Positions 12,301 through 22,784 of a stretch of DNA of 64,000 bases are shown piece after piece. Origin of the DNA: Heterodera schachtii (Eukaryota > Nematoda > Chromadorea > Rhabditida > Heteroderidae); contig SIJG01000002.1 of NCBI GenBank assembly GCA_023374025.1, forward strand, positions 2,487,626 to 2,551,625, written 5' to 3'. Below the pieces are notes generated by a model that was given only the letters and a program-made list of their open reading frames with translations, was not told the DNA's origin and searched no databases. How positions within the stretch are numbered: position 1 is the stretch's first letter; every line of letters begins with the position of its first letter. Made by a program: the position numbers and the translations under genes.

Positions 12301-13596
12301 GTTTAGAATCCAAGTCACCGTGTTCTGATGTTCAGTGCCACTTTCGATATCACTGTGCAAAACACCGCCAGCAATTTCCTTCGCAACAATTACATTTTCA
12401 TAACGGTCGGCAAACTCAACTCGGCCGTCGAAACGATTGACCAACAATTCATTGAAGTAAGGCGACATTTTAATTTCTAAATCAATGGTTCAAATTCAGG
12501 TCCAGAAATATTCCAAGCAGGACAAATTGTTGGAAATGCTCAAAACTGATGCCATTTGGAGGCCACGCCCAAACGGAGGTGGGAAATTGGTAAAATAAAT
12601 GGAGGAGGATGGACGGTTATGGTGTTGATCTAATTTGGTCTTTTGGGGCTATTGGTCCTAACGCATTCAAACTCGACAAATAAAAAATATTTCATTTTTA
12701 AATTTTAAATTCAGACCCTTTCTTGAAGCCGGCCAAGAAAACGCTAATTTTCGTGGAAACGAAGCGAAATTCGGACCGTCTTGCAATTGCTCTGACACAA
12801 GAAAAATTCTACAATACGCAAAGTTTGAACAGGTTATTATTCTCTGTTTGCATTCGGGGGTCAAATATTCTTTTTTCATTTCTCAGTGATCGGACCCTCG
12901 AACAGCGTCACTTGGCCGTCCGCAAATTCATCCAGGGCCAATACGACATTTTGGTGTCCACTGACGTGGCCGGTAAAATCTTTTCTTTGAATTTGTTAAT
13001 AATTTTGTTCTTTTATTTAGCTCGTGGTATCAACATACCGAATGTCGAACACGTGGTCAGTCAGTTCTTACTTATCCGATCATTTAGCCTAAATCAGAAA
13101 CCGTTTTTTGTCTTTGAGATTAACTACGATTTGCCCGAGAAAGAAATCGACACTTACATCCACCGAATTGGTCGCACCGGAAGAGCGGGCAACACGGGCT
13201 TGGCCACTTCCTTCTTCGACCCGACTTCACCCGAAGACTTGGCCCACGGCGCATTTTACGTCGAGGCAAAGACATTTTTTGCGGATTCATTTTGGTGGTA
13301 AATTATTGCCAAGAATGCCTTTTCAGGTGCTTCTGCAAGGGAGGCTGCCCGTGCCGGACTTTCTACGCAGATTTGGCCCTGACTTTCTTGATTGGGCAAA
13401 CGCGCCGAACTTTGACAATTCTTCGCGTGGCCCCTGCGGAGATGCCTCACAATCAGTGAATGGCAAAGCAATGGACAGAGAAGAAACGGCCAGCGTACCA
13501 CGGCACAATGCCCAAAACAACAATAACCGTGTGGAGGAGGAGGAGGTGGACAGTTTCTGGTCGGTGAAGGAGGACGAACTCGTGTGGGGCCGATGA
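9386..13596 (+). CDS. DEAD-box RNA helicase, Vasa/DDX3-like
   Basis: A helicase core spread over about 18 exons. From 9966 the chain is clear: 9966-10170, 10208-10271, 10321-10387, 10434-10471, 10515-10674, 10731-10760, 11884-12041, 12091-12141, 12307-12456, 12500-12578, 12715-12832, 12887-12972, 13021-13055, 13119-13265, 13327-13596. Motifs in order: AQTGSGKS (Walker A, Ser for the usual Thr), PTKEL, DEAD in [23 protein letters not shown] and [11 protein letters not shown]. The tail VPDFL is typical of the Vasa/DDX3 group, which remodels RNA in germ granules and translation. Three oddities: the N-terminal exons (9386-9500, about 9604-9914) do not join in one frame; the frame breaks after DEAD near 12042-12090; the last intron starts with GC (13266). 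Intron 10761-11883 is filled with repeats. Confidence 0.85.
10770..11870. repeat. repeat-rich expanded intron of the helicase gene
   Basis: This 1.1-kb intron is about twenty times longer than its neighbours. It contains imperfect direct duplications: a block reading TCTTTTTCTTGGAAAACTGA occurs near 10918 and 11239; ACTTATTGTTAATTCAT occurs near 11004 and 11850; a block with GGCGGCGCCTATCGGCACCG occurs near 11536 and 11671. It also holds a long poly-C run at about 11357-11376 and G-rich direct repeats at 11380-11470. No transposase-like frame was recognised; it is probably non-autonomous or decayed mobile DNA. Confidence 0.6.
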
Positions 13597-14357
13597 ACCA
13601 ACAGAAGAAGCGATATTTGAGGGAAGAGAAGGGAATGAGCGAAGAGATGCCCGATTTTGTACTCGTCTTGTTTTTTGATTTTGTTTTGTTTATTCGTTTT
13701 GCCTTTCCAAATGTTTTGCTTTTATCCAATCGTCGTTTTTATCGCCATTTTTGGCTTTTTCTCAGCTTTTTAAAGTGGCCTTTTCACCTTCGATTGTTTT
13801 CCTTGAATTGTTTGTCGGTCTTTTCAAAGTTCTTTCATGGCTTTTTTCTCAGGTTCGTCTGCCCATTGTTTTTCCACTGTTCTCCTTTGGCTTTTCCTTA
13901 GTCATTGCTTTGTTAGCGGAGGATTTGTTTGGCCTCCATTCCATTCATTGTACGAATGTCCCCCCCCCCCCCAATTAAAGTGCGTTTTCTTTGATACTCA
14001 TCGTCAATTCCCCCTTTTGAGCCTCTTTCTCTCATTCCGTTGTCATTTGTTCCTTAATTAGATTATTTTCTTTTTCCTCCTTAAATCCGTTCTTGCCCCA
14101 TGGGATTTTTTGTGTTGGTTTCATAGGACCAATAAATCAATGAGAATTTTTATTTAAAAAACTTTAATGGCCACACTGAAATATACAATAGAAACAAAAC
14201 ATTTAATTTTAAATTGCTGGAGGGAATAAAACCCTCCGTTTTCCGTTTGGTCCCTCGCCCATTCAATTAGCGCCTCAAATGGGCGTGCTAATAAGGGATA
14301 ATCCGTCGTTCTGTCCCCCGAGGCATTGCGAGGATTATCCCATGGTTTCCCTGCAGA
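13597..14357. other. intergenic, no gene recognised
   Basis: T-rich region downstream of the helicase with AATAAA near 14131, a plausible polyadenylation signal for a long 3' UTR. Open frames here are T-rich and show no domain. Confidence 0.5.
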
Positions 14358-14874
14358 ATGTCAGTTTCTCACCTCTCTCTTTCCTTCAGGCAGTTTTCCA
14401 AATCACTTAAAAGCATTATTCATTCTTTCTTAAACAGCCACTTAAAAGTGAACGGACGCCACAGCGGGAGTCTCTTTGAAGTTTCCGCCGCTTTTCCGCG
14501 AAACGAAATTACCCCCCCCACCCCCGCCTCGGCCCAACAAAGGCTTTTCGCAGTTTTACAACGAATGCCGCGACATTTCGGGGCCTCAAAATTGTTTGCC
14601 AAGTCAATCGATGTGCTGTTGTCCTTTAAGTTTTTGCCTAATTTCGTTATGTTCCCCGCGGGCATTTCTTCGGCCGCTTTCCCCGACTCTCTCCAACAAC
14701 GAAAATCGCCGCCAACCATCGCATTGCCACAAAACAAATCAAAAAAGGCAAAGGAACGACGTGCGTCGCGCATTCGAGTGCCCCATTTCACTTTTACTTC
14801 GCCGGCCGATTCGTCGCGGGAGCAAAGCCCCGGGGGCAGTGGGACGGAACAGTCGAAAATGCTAACGGTGGGGT
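14358..14874 (+). CDS. candidate exon, possibly 5' part of the EF-hand gene
   Basis: An open frame ending at a strong donor (GTAAGT at 14875) encodes a Ser/Pro/Lys-rich stretch ending FTSPADSSREQSPGGSG. It recalls a disordered N-terminal extension. It does not join in phase to the first sure exon of the downstream EF-hand gene at 15864, so it may be an alternative first exon, a separate gene, or chance. The opposite strand is also open. Confidence 0.3.
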
Positions 14875-15863
14875 AAGTCAGGAGGAGAGACAATGGCACA
14901 ATTTGAAGGGATCAGCGGAAGTAATTCATTATCAAAAAGGATAATTAACCCGATAAAAGTGAAACAATTAGTGTAAATGACAGAAAAATCGAAAATTATG
15001 AGGAAAAACGGAGAATAAAGTCAAATGCTCCACTTTGATGATGCTTAGTGCCTTCCCCCATTTGTTTATTTGCCTTTTCCAACTTCGAAATGCGTTTTCG
15101 CCACGCAATCGCTCGGGGGGGGGGGTAAAGAAGTCTTGAGACTCATTTATGCCCATTTCGAATTTCTTGAGAGTTTCAGCTCCTTTGTATTCGCTGCTTT
15201 TTCAGTGGCCCCCGGCGCCAATTGTCCGAATTCTCTTTGCTGCGCTCCTCCATTTCTTTTCAAAAGGCGCAAATGGACGAGGCACGACGGCGCCACTCGG
15301 GACAAGACGGAGCAGCAACTGAACAACAAAAGCAGCAACAGCAGCAGAGAGTGGCGCAGTTTGGCATTTGTAAAATTCAAATGAATTAACAAACTTAATT
15401 AATTGGTTGGGGTGTCGTCGGCACGGCACTAATTAAATAATGGGGGCCCCGGGTGTCGGCACGGCATTCCCTTCTCATTGCCCTCTTCCCTTTCTGTCGT
15501 TGTCTCACCTTTCTTCTTCTCTTCTTCGTTCCTCTGCTCTTCTTCTCTCCCCGAGGCCATACAAATGCAATCAATTCGAATTGTAGCAATTACCAACAGA
15601 ATTTCACTCGCAAATGCTGCTTATTTTGTTTTTGCGGCTGAGAGAGGGAAAATTAATTATCAATCGGACAAATGGCAAAAGTGGCGGCAAAGGGTCGCCC
15701 GGCGGGGGCATTTATAGCGAAGAGAGTCCGCCGCCTGGGGACATTTTCAAATTGAAATTGGCATCGATTGGAAATTACTTTGGCACAGTTTTCGACTTCC
15801 TAATTACCCCAAGAAAAGATGGCCAAGTTTTGCTCTGCATAAATTTGTCCGCTTTCTGTTCGA

Positions 15864-17331
15864 ATGCTGAAGCCCCCGTCCCAAGTGGGCACTGACAAGC
15901 GGCACAACGAACGCGTCGAACGGCTTCCGTTGCGCGCCTTCAAAAAGATCGGTCGCGTTGGCACTTTGCCTGCCCTCGCGCACACTTCCGCCGCTTCGGC
16001 GGCCATTCAGTCGGTGATGAGCACCGGTGACGAAGCGACGACGCCGGCACTGACCAGCGGAGGGGGCGCTAGCAGTACACGGACGGCGGGCGGAGGCAGC
16101 GCATTCCAACGATGGGGAGGCAATCGGAGAGGTGGGGACAAAAAGGGGAACACATAAGGAGGGGGTCATTGGACCCAAAAAAGGCACAAAATACGCAATG
16201 GGAAGTGTAATTAGGGGGAAGAGGGGGGGGGGGGCTAATAGGACCGAAATGAGGCATGGAATAGAAAGGACGGCAAATTCATATTATGTATGAAAGGGGG
16301 ACATGCCAAAAGAAAACAGAGGGATGGGGATGGGGGGGGGGAAGTGCCGTCAATTGCGATTGGCATCCGTCCATGTTTCCACTGTTTGTCAGGAAGTCAT
16401 TTGGTCGGTTGGGACTCCGCGCGGCCTCAGTCCGCCGCGCGACAGCAGCAGCAAATGCTGGAGAGAATGTACAGCAAAAGCGAACTGCACGAATATCAGC
16501 AGCTGTTCAAAGTGGGCAAAACGGGGAAAATTGGAAGAAAATGAAGGCAAATTGGGCAGATGTTCGACACGGACGGAAGCGGCGCCATCGGATGCGAAGA
16601 ACTGAAGGGGGCGATGCTGTCCATTGGGTTGCAGGCGGACGACGCGGAAATTGAACGACTGATCAAAGAAGTCGGTGCCGACAAATTTCGGAAAAATGGC
16701 AATTGCCCATCAAAGAAAAAATCGACAATTTTAGGTGGACGAAGACGGAAATGGGTAAGCTGATCATCAACTGATTATCTGATCCATTTGATCTGTGATC
16801 ACTCTTTGCCCTTCGATTGTCTCTTTCTCCTCCCTCCCATTAGTGAAATCGATTTCCCCGAATTCTGCCAATGTATGAAGCGAAGTCAGCAGTCGGGCGG
16901 CATCAAAGGTCGTCTCAGCAACGAAGAAGTGGCACGGCAATGTTTTGAGGTGTTCGACCAGGACAGCAACGGACTGATCACGGAGAACGAATTCATTGTC
17001 AGTAATTGGCCAATGATTTCCCAATTAGCTTCACCTGCACTTACCTAATTAAGTACGTGGCCAAGGAGGTGGGCGGCTTCTCGCAGGAATTGGCTGAGTT
17101 TGTTTTCCGCGAATTGCTCGGCGACTCGGCCACCGGCCAACTCGACCAAAGCCGCTTCTCCGCCATTGTGGACGATTATTTGTACTTTCACATTGGAATT
17201 TTTCCTTGGGTTTTTCAAAATTTAATTTCAGGTTTTCCGACCTCGCAAGTGGCGGAGGCAATGACGGAACAGTGGGAAACAAATCTCCGAAAATTTCGAG
17301 CGCACTTTCAAATGCTATCAGCGATTTTTAA
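15864..17331 (+). CDS. calmodulin-like EF-hand protein
   Basis: Exons 15864-16131, 16393-16511, 16560-16670, 16735-16754, 16844-16997, 17054-17181 and 17232-17331 all join in phase to about 300 residues. After a Ser/Gly/Ala-rich N-terminal extension come EF loop 1 (DTDGSGAIGCEE), loop 2 (DEDGNGEIDFPE), loop 3 (DQDSNGLITENE) and a degenerate fourth unit (GDSATGQLDQSRF) lacking the final Glu, so three Ca2+ sites are expected. The tail after the last exon junction is Ser/Gly-rich. AATAAA overlaps the stop codon at 17331 and is a likely polyadenylation signal. The start at ATG 15864 is chosen because of an upstream in-frame stop; a 5' exon may exist. Confidence 0.85.
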
Positions 17332-17374
17332 ATAAAATGAAAATTCTTTGGCATTTAAATTGGAGACCGCTAAA

Positions 17375-17440
17375 GAAGAGGAAAAACAGAAAATGGGAGA
17401 GAGAGAAAAGAAAGAGAGAAGAGAGAAAAAGAGAGAGAGC

Positions 17441-17473
<33 letters not shown>

Positions 17474-17490
17474 AAAGAGAGACTATTCAA
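17375..17490. repeat. GA-rich microsatellite
   Basis: A purine-only stretch dominated by GA and GAA units directly downstream of the EF-hand gene. Open frames through it (Glu/Arg or Leu/Ser repeats) are artefacts. Confidence 0.9.
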
Positions 17491-17812
17491 AAAAGTAACT
17501 GATCACATGGCATGGATAAAAGAGGAGGGGACTGATCAGAAGGGAGTGTTTCCTGATCTTCTCTCAATCCCCCCCCCCCCCGATCAATGCCTAACATTTG
17601 CAAAGGGAGTAAGTGCCTTTTGTTCCATCATTCACTATTTTTTATGTGTTTGGATGGTAATGAGAAGAAATATACATTATTTATCATTTTATGGCCATCG
17701 TTTGGCCATTTTTACGATTGTACACAAACAGACGAAAAGGAGAAGCATTTGGTCATTTGGGCCTTTTTCTGCTGGGCATTCCTTTCTTTTTTTCTCTCCT
17801 CTCTTTTTCTAA

Positions 17813-18840
17813 TTATCGCCTCCGGCGCTTGCGGGAACAGTCGAAACAGCTGCAATTTGTGGCGGACGGAATCTGCACAGTTTTCGACCCATCCTCGCAC
17901 GGAATGCTAACATTGAGCTGAAGAGTCAATTTTAAGAGAAAAAAAGGAAGGGGGGATTTGGAAAATTGGAAGAATTTTTAGTGCCTCCCTCTCTCCTCCC
18001 TCTCCATTCTCTATGATCCTCTCTCTCCGTCTGCCCTCCCTCTCCGTTCTCTCTCGTCCCCTCTCCTCCTCGGTTCTCTCTGATCTGCTCCCTCTCTCCT
18101 CCCTCTCCATTCTCTATGATCCTCTCTCTCCGTCTGCCCTCCCTCTCCGTTCTCTCTCGTCCCCTCTCCTCCTCGGTTCTCTCTGATCTGCTTCCTCTCT
18201 CCTCCCTCTCCATTCTCTCTGATCCCCTCCCTACCCCCGCCCCCTCTCCATTCTCTCTGATCCCCTCTCTCCTCCAACTCTCCCATCTCCCCCGCCCTCC
18301 CCCTATTATTTCATGAGTTACTGCTGATGACTCTAATGACTGACCATTTGTGCTTCGACCATTCGGCAGCATTGGGCGAACACGGCCACCGCTGGTTCAT
18401 TTCCGTTGGCATTCGCTTCACTTTCGGCGCCCTTCGATTGGCGCGGGTCGACGAAAGAAAGTGACCAGCAACTGCCCGAGCAAATGTTCACATTCACCGC
18501 GAAAAGGTCGCAGCCCATTTCGTCGATCACATAGCGATGGCCTTAATTTGGCCATAATTAATTTCCAATCGGACAGTAAATCGATTGATCAGTCCAATTG
18601 AAAATCTATTTTTAATTGCATTTTTGCAAGAATTGGGGGGGGGGGCAAACCTTGGACCATTATTTTATCAGTCATAAGACAAAGTGCAAAAAGAGCACTC
18701 ACTCCCTTCCCAAGGGTGGAGCGTTTTTTGGCAGAAAATCAAAGAATGGCCAATGAATTTGCCGACTTTGGCACTCACCGATCGGCCGGCACTTTCCCTG
18801 CTGCTGTTTCTGCTGCGGCATTTGTCCCATGGGTCCAAAT
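17813..18840 (-). CDS. glycoprotein hormone alpha-2 subunit (FLR-2/GPA2-like)
   Basis: A cystine-knot hormone subunit. Three exons join in phase: one ending at 18779 (start unresolved), 18541-18345 and 17917-17813. The reading runs KCRPIG, GCDLFAVNVNICSGSC, FAQCCRMVEAQM, PCEDG and TNCSCFDC, reproducing the cysteine order of GPA2/thyrostimulin-alpha and of nematode FLR-2. The family is secreted, pairs with GPB5 and signals through an LGR receptor. The chain ends in a basic cluster (CSRKRRRR). A hydrophobic stretch (FVLLLPLLL) lies in frame upstream at about 18890 and may be the signal peptide, but no ATG precedes it in frame, so a 5' exon is missing. Intron 2 contains a CT-rich tandem repeat. 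Confidence 0.82.
17980..18300. repeat. CT-rich tandem repeat in hormone gene intron
   Basis: Pyrimidine-rich DNA with a unit of about 105 bp present nearly twice (about 17988-18093 and 18094-18199), containing CTCCATTCTCTATGATCCTC and CTCCTCGGTTCTCTCTGATC, followed by degenerate copies. Confidence 0.85.
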
Positions 18841-20038
18841 GTTTTTGCCATTTGGCCCGAAGGATGCGCTGAGATAGGGACGAAACTGCGGAGGAGAAGC
18901 GGAAGGAGGAGGACGAACGCCCGAAAAGCGGGGGAAGCGGACGGACGGAGGCGCGGTGGGGCCAGAGTTGACAGATTCAGCGGATGAGCACGACGGGGAC
19001 GGGGCCGCACGGGGCAGAGGCATGCGCAAAGGGTGGACGGATGCGCGGAAGAAGCGGTGGCCAAAGACGAAACTCAGCCAAACAGTGCCGGGGAAGGGAA
19101 GAAACGCCGCGGGGGCTGTCGGAAGAATGAGCGAATAATTGCCAAGGGGCACTTCGAAATGCCAAACAGAGGCGAATAATTTGAATGGACGACGGAAGGA
19201 CGGAGTAATCGGAGGACGGAACCGCAGCAGCAGGAAATGAAGATTGACGGGGCCGGCCAATTGGCCGCACTTAGCCCCTCCGGGCGTATCTTCGCAAATG
19301 TCGCCGTGGCGGTGACGCCACAGGGCCAAATTTTGGGGACGAAAGGCCAATTGAGCAGTGGGCGAATTTCAGCAGGGATTACAAAATAAATGTCTCCGAT
19401 TTCGACGACTGCCGGAAGAGAAAGGCACCGGACGGAGGGAACGGACGAAAGGACCAATGAATGAAAAAAAGTGAGGGAAAACGACGCGGGGAATGCCGCG
19501 GGCAATGCCTTTGTTTTGTTATGTCATCCGCGGCAATATTAACTTTATTCGATGTTTATTTTCTGTTTGACGAGCACCAGCAAAGCGGACGAAAAATTGG
19601 GAAAAAAGGGGAGAAAAAAAGGAGGGAAAAGGGGACGTTGTCAGTAGAGAAAAGGGAGGGAGAGAAAGAGTGAAGCGAAGGAGAGAGGGAAGAGAAGCAG
19701 AGCGGGGAAGAGTTGGTGCTGAAAAGGAAGTGAGAAATGAGAGGGAAAGTGATAAGAATGAGCAGTTAATGAGTGTTCCCCCGGGGGACGCACCAAAAAT
19801 AGAAGGAAAGCGCCGCCGGCGCTTATCACCGCCTTTAAAAATTGTCCACAAAACAGCAGCAGATAATCCTTGCTAATCAGCAGACGCTTCCCAAAGAATG
19901 GAATTCCTTTCCATTTCCATTTAGTTCATTCCCTCTTTGCTTTTCCTTTTTGCCCCCCCGCCGATGACCCCTCCTCCCCCCCCCCCTTTTTCCTCCCTTT
20001 CCCGCCCTTTCCCCCCCCAATTTCCCCCCTCCACCTAC
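18841..20038 (-). other. unassigned region between hormone and TIKI genes
   Basis: Several minus-strand frames look moderately coding (for example GDICEDTPGGAKCGQLAG around 19285-19235 and EIGDIYFVIPAEIRPLLNW around 19395-19345, after an acceptor-like CCGGCAG at 19411). They may be the last exons of the TIKI gene or 5' exons of the hormone gene; none could be tied in phase, so no gene is called. A G/A-rich stretch spans 19600-19760. Confidence 0.3.
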
Positions 20039-20812
20039 CATTTGCCGGGGTCCCCAAATGTTGGTGTCCCCTCTCCGCCGTTGTGTCCCTCGTCCGCCAT
20101 TCGCTCCGTTCCGTTTCCCCTCTTCCGGCCACAATTCGCCGATTTGCAACGCGATTCGTCTCCGCGGTCCTTCCTGTTTTCTGCCGCTCATTTTTCTTTG
20201 CTTTTCCGTCAAATCCCAAAACTGTCCAATTTCGTCCGGTGCCATCGCCGCACTTTCCCATGGGCCGGCGTTAATTATTCGGTCATTTTCACCGACCGGT
20301 GCCATCCAATAGCCAAGCTGGCGAAGGTGGGCCTTAATTGACAATCGATCAGTTGATTATGGGCGGAACATTACGCTCAAAAAGGCACCAAAATTGAACG
20401 ATCGCCGAGCAAATGGCCGGCGCCAATGGCAAAAAACAAAACGGCGGACGGATGAGAACGGAGCAAACGGTCGGCCCTTCTGAAAACGGTGCGAATGTGG
20501 TGGGACAATGAATGCCTTTCTCACCGCGCCATCCGTTCGTTCCTTCTCAGCAGAATGTCTTCCGCCAAAAGAGTGTCCACGTGCCGCGCCAATTGGTCCG
20601 CCTCGGGCGACGAGGAAAAGCCCCGCTGGGCAAAACGACGGGCGCCGAAAACAATCGGAAAAAGGGGGAGGGACAGATCAGGGCACAAAAATCGGAAATA
20701 ATTAAGCAATGCCAAAGGCTTCGAAGCCATTTATAATTAACCATCTCCCGCCCTGCTCCCACTCTTTTTTTACTCTCCATTCTCTCTTTCTCCCCTACTC
20801 CCCTCCATTTAG

Positions 20813-20892
<80 letters not shown>

Positions 20893-22784
20893 CTCTCCTC
20901 TCCCCCTTTTACCTCCTCCATCCCTTCGCCCATTGCTCCGCATTTGTACAGTTCCACCAGCTGTGCTAATGCCGATCCGTCCCCCTTTGGCTTTTCCTCC
21001 CCCTCCCCATGGCTTTTGCTGTCCCACCGCTTTTCTGCCCATTCCAAATAGGCCAAAGTGTAATTAATGGCGAACAATAATTGGTCAGTCTGACAATGAG
21101 TCGAAAAAAGTGCCACAATTAATAAATATTTATGCTTTTTTCGGATTTTCTGACCTTTACGGATTCCAACGGATGGCACTGTTCTTCAACACTTTCCACC
21201 TGAACAAATTGCTTGTCATTGTGGCCAATTATTGGCTAATTAGAAATGCCTATTATTGTTTTCATTTAAATGCCCGCCCCTTTTGTCTACCGAAAGAATC
21301 CGTTTGCCTTGGCCATTTGCCAATTGTGCCAAATACAAATCGAGCATTGGCACGCGCCGTTCGCTGTCCTCCATCGCCCACTGCTGATCGTCGCCCGCTT
21401 GTAACAACAAAAACAGCAACCACATCGGCTTCCTTCGCTCCCAATCACCTCAAAAGAATGATTTTAAATGATTAAAATAAATTTTATCAAAATTTTTCAC
21501 TTGGAAACATTCGGCGGACATTCTGTCGCGCCTTTTGGCGATTGTTTCCATTCTTTTGAAAATGCCATCGAAACATTCTCTGTTTGAGACGGTGCATAAC
21601 TGACAATGAGAAAAGAAATTGTGATCAAAATGATCAGCGAAATTAAATGACATTAAAATGACCCATTATTATGTCAGTGCAAAAATATGCGAACATTAAT
21701 ATTTATTTTCTGATTGAATTTTTAAGCGTTTGAATGTTTTAAGCTTTGATCATAATTGTCATTGGGTTTTCAAGTTCATCACTGATCAGTATAGCAATCA
21801 TTGATCAATTGTCCAATCACTGACTGATCAGTGAATGAATAATCAATTGTCCAATCATTGATTGACCAAAGAATGACCCATTAGTGATCCAATCGCCGAC
21901 TGATTAATGAATGGCGCAGTCACTAAAATTGTCAATCACTAACTGATCAATGACTCATCACTGATCAATTGTCCAATCACTAACTGATCAATGAATGACG
22001 ACCCAATCACTGATCAATTGTCCAATCACTGACTGATCAGTGATTTTACCCAATCACTGGTCACTGTCCCTAATAATCACTGACATGCTTTGAGTCGGGA
22101 GTACACTTGCGTCGGCAACCATTGTTTTATGTTTGCGTCTCTTTCCATCTGTTTGCATTTTGCCAATTGCTGCACTAAAATGCCAAAGAATTCGTTCGCT
22201 TTTCCCCTTTCTTTCCGATCGTTTATTTCGTTTCTTTTCCCCCCCCCCCCCAATTTTCTTACCAATTTCCGCATTTTGCAATTCCAATTCGAATACAATT
22301 ACTTCTGCCGCACCAAATGCTTCTTTGACCCGCGGAGAGACTTAAATTTAATATTTTAATCGTTTCTTTTTTATTTTATATTTATTTTTTTCGTTTTTTT
22401 TTTTTTTCATTTTTTTCCCATTTTTCTCTTTCCAAAATTATTTTTCCTCCCAAATTCCTTTTTCATTTCCCATATGGCATATGTATGGGGAAGGTCATTT
22501 TTGCTAATTATTTCCCATTTCCCTGAACAAACACAAAATATTCCTTTGTTTTCATTTGCCTTCCATTTTTTATCCCAAAATTGGGCCATTTAATTTATTT
22601 TTTGCCATTAAATGGGCTACCGTATTGCCAAACTTTGTCGTACGGTACGTGAATTGTCCCTAAAAAGGGGGAACAAATTAGGTATTTGAATTCGTTGAGT
22701 TAAAAGAAAATTCGAATTACCGAACAAAAAACTGCGAACATTTCGCGACGGCGAATCGATGGACCACAGAAAAGTGGACTTGGC
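20039..22784 (-). CDS. TIKI/TRABD2-like membrane metalloprotease (Wnt-inactivating family)
   Basis: Eleven exons join in phase: 22784-22721, 22659-22621, 22340-22263, 22210-22085, 21599-21501, 21448-21291, 21199-21161, 21089-20913, 20625-20525, 20479-20389, 20332-20039. The reading matches TIKI segments in order: STFLWSI, FGTIHVPYDKVW (first GxxH motif), AAEVIVFELEL, LPTQVYSRLK, DWERRKPMW, VPMLDLYLAQ, VESVEEQCHPLES, LLFAINYTLAYLE, LLRRNERMARR and FFAIGAGHLLG (second GxxH). Both GxxH motifs are therefore kept. In vertebrates TIKI removes N-terminal residues of Wnt at the cell surface. The signal-peptide exon (right of 22784) and the C-terminal membrane anchor (left of 20039) were not located; the last exon ends in a Gly/Arg-rich tail. 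Confidence 0.87.
20811..20895. repeat. (CT)n microsatellite in TIKI intron
   Basis: About 80 bp of nearly pure CT dinucleotides lying in the intron between the exons ending at 20913 and starting at 20625. Confidence 0.95.
21776..22070. repeat. degenerate TGATCA-based repeat in TIKI intron
   Basis: Roughly 300 bp built from variants of CACTGATCAATTGTCCAATC and CACTGACTGATCAGTG. The palindrome TGATCA recurs about ten times. Similar TGATCA-rich DNA occurs at 27790-27890 and 25820-25930, inside introns of the astacin gene. Confidence 0.8.

Noticed and set aside
14420..14899. Minus-strand 159-residue frame opposite the candidate exon at 14358
   Set aside because: No splice or start context; the plus-strand frame ends at a strong donor, although both are weak.
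17691..17921. Plus-strand frame ending FVADGICTVFDPSSHGMLTL
   Set aside because: Looks coding at first, but it is the complement of the last exon of the hormone subunit, whose cysteine pattern is decisive.
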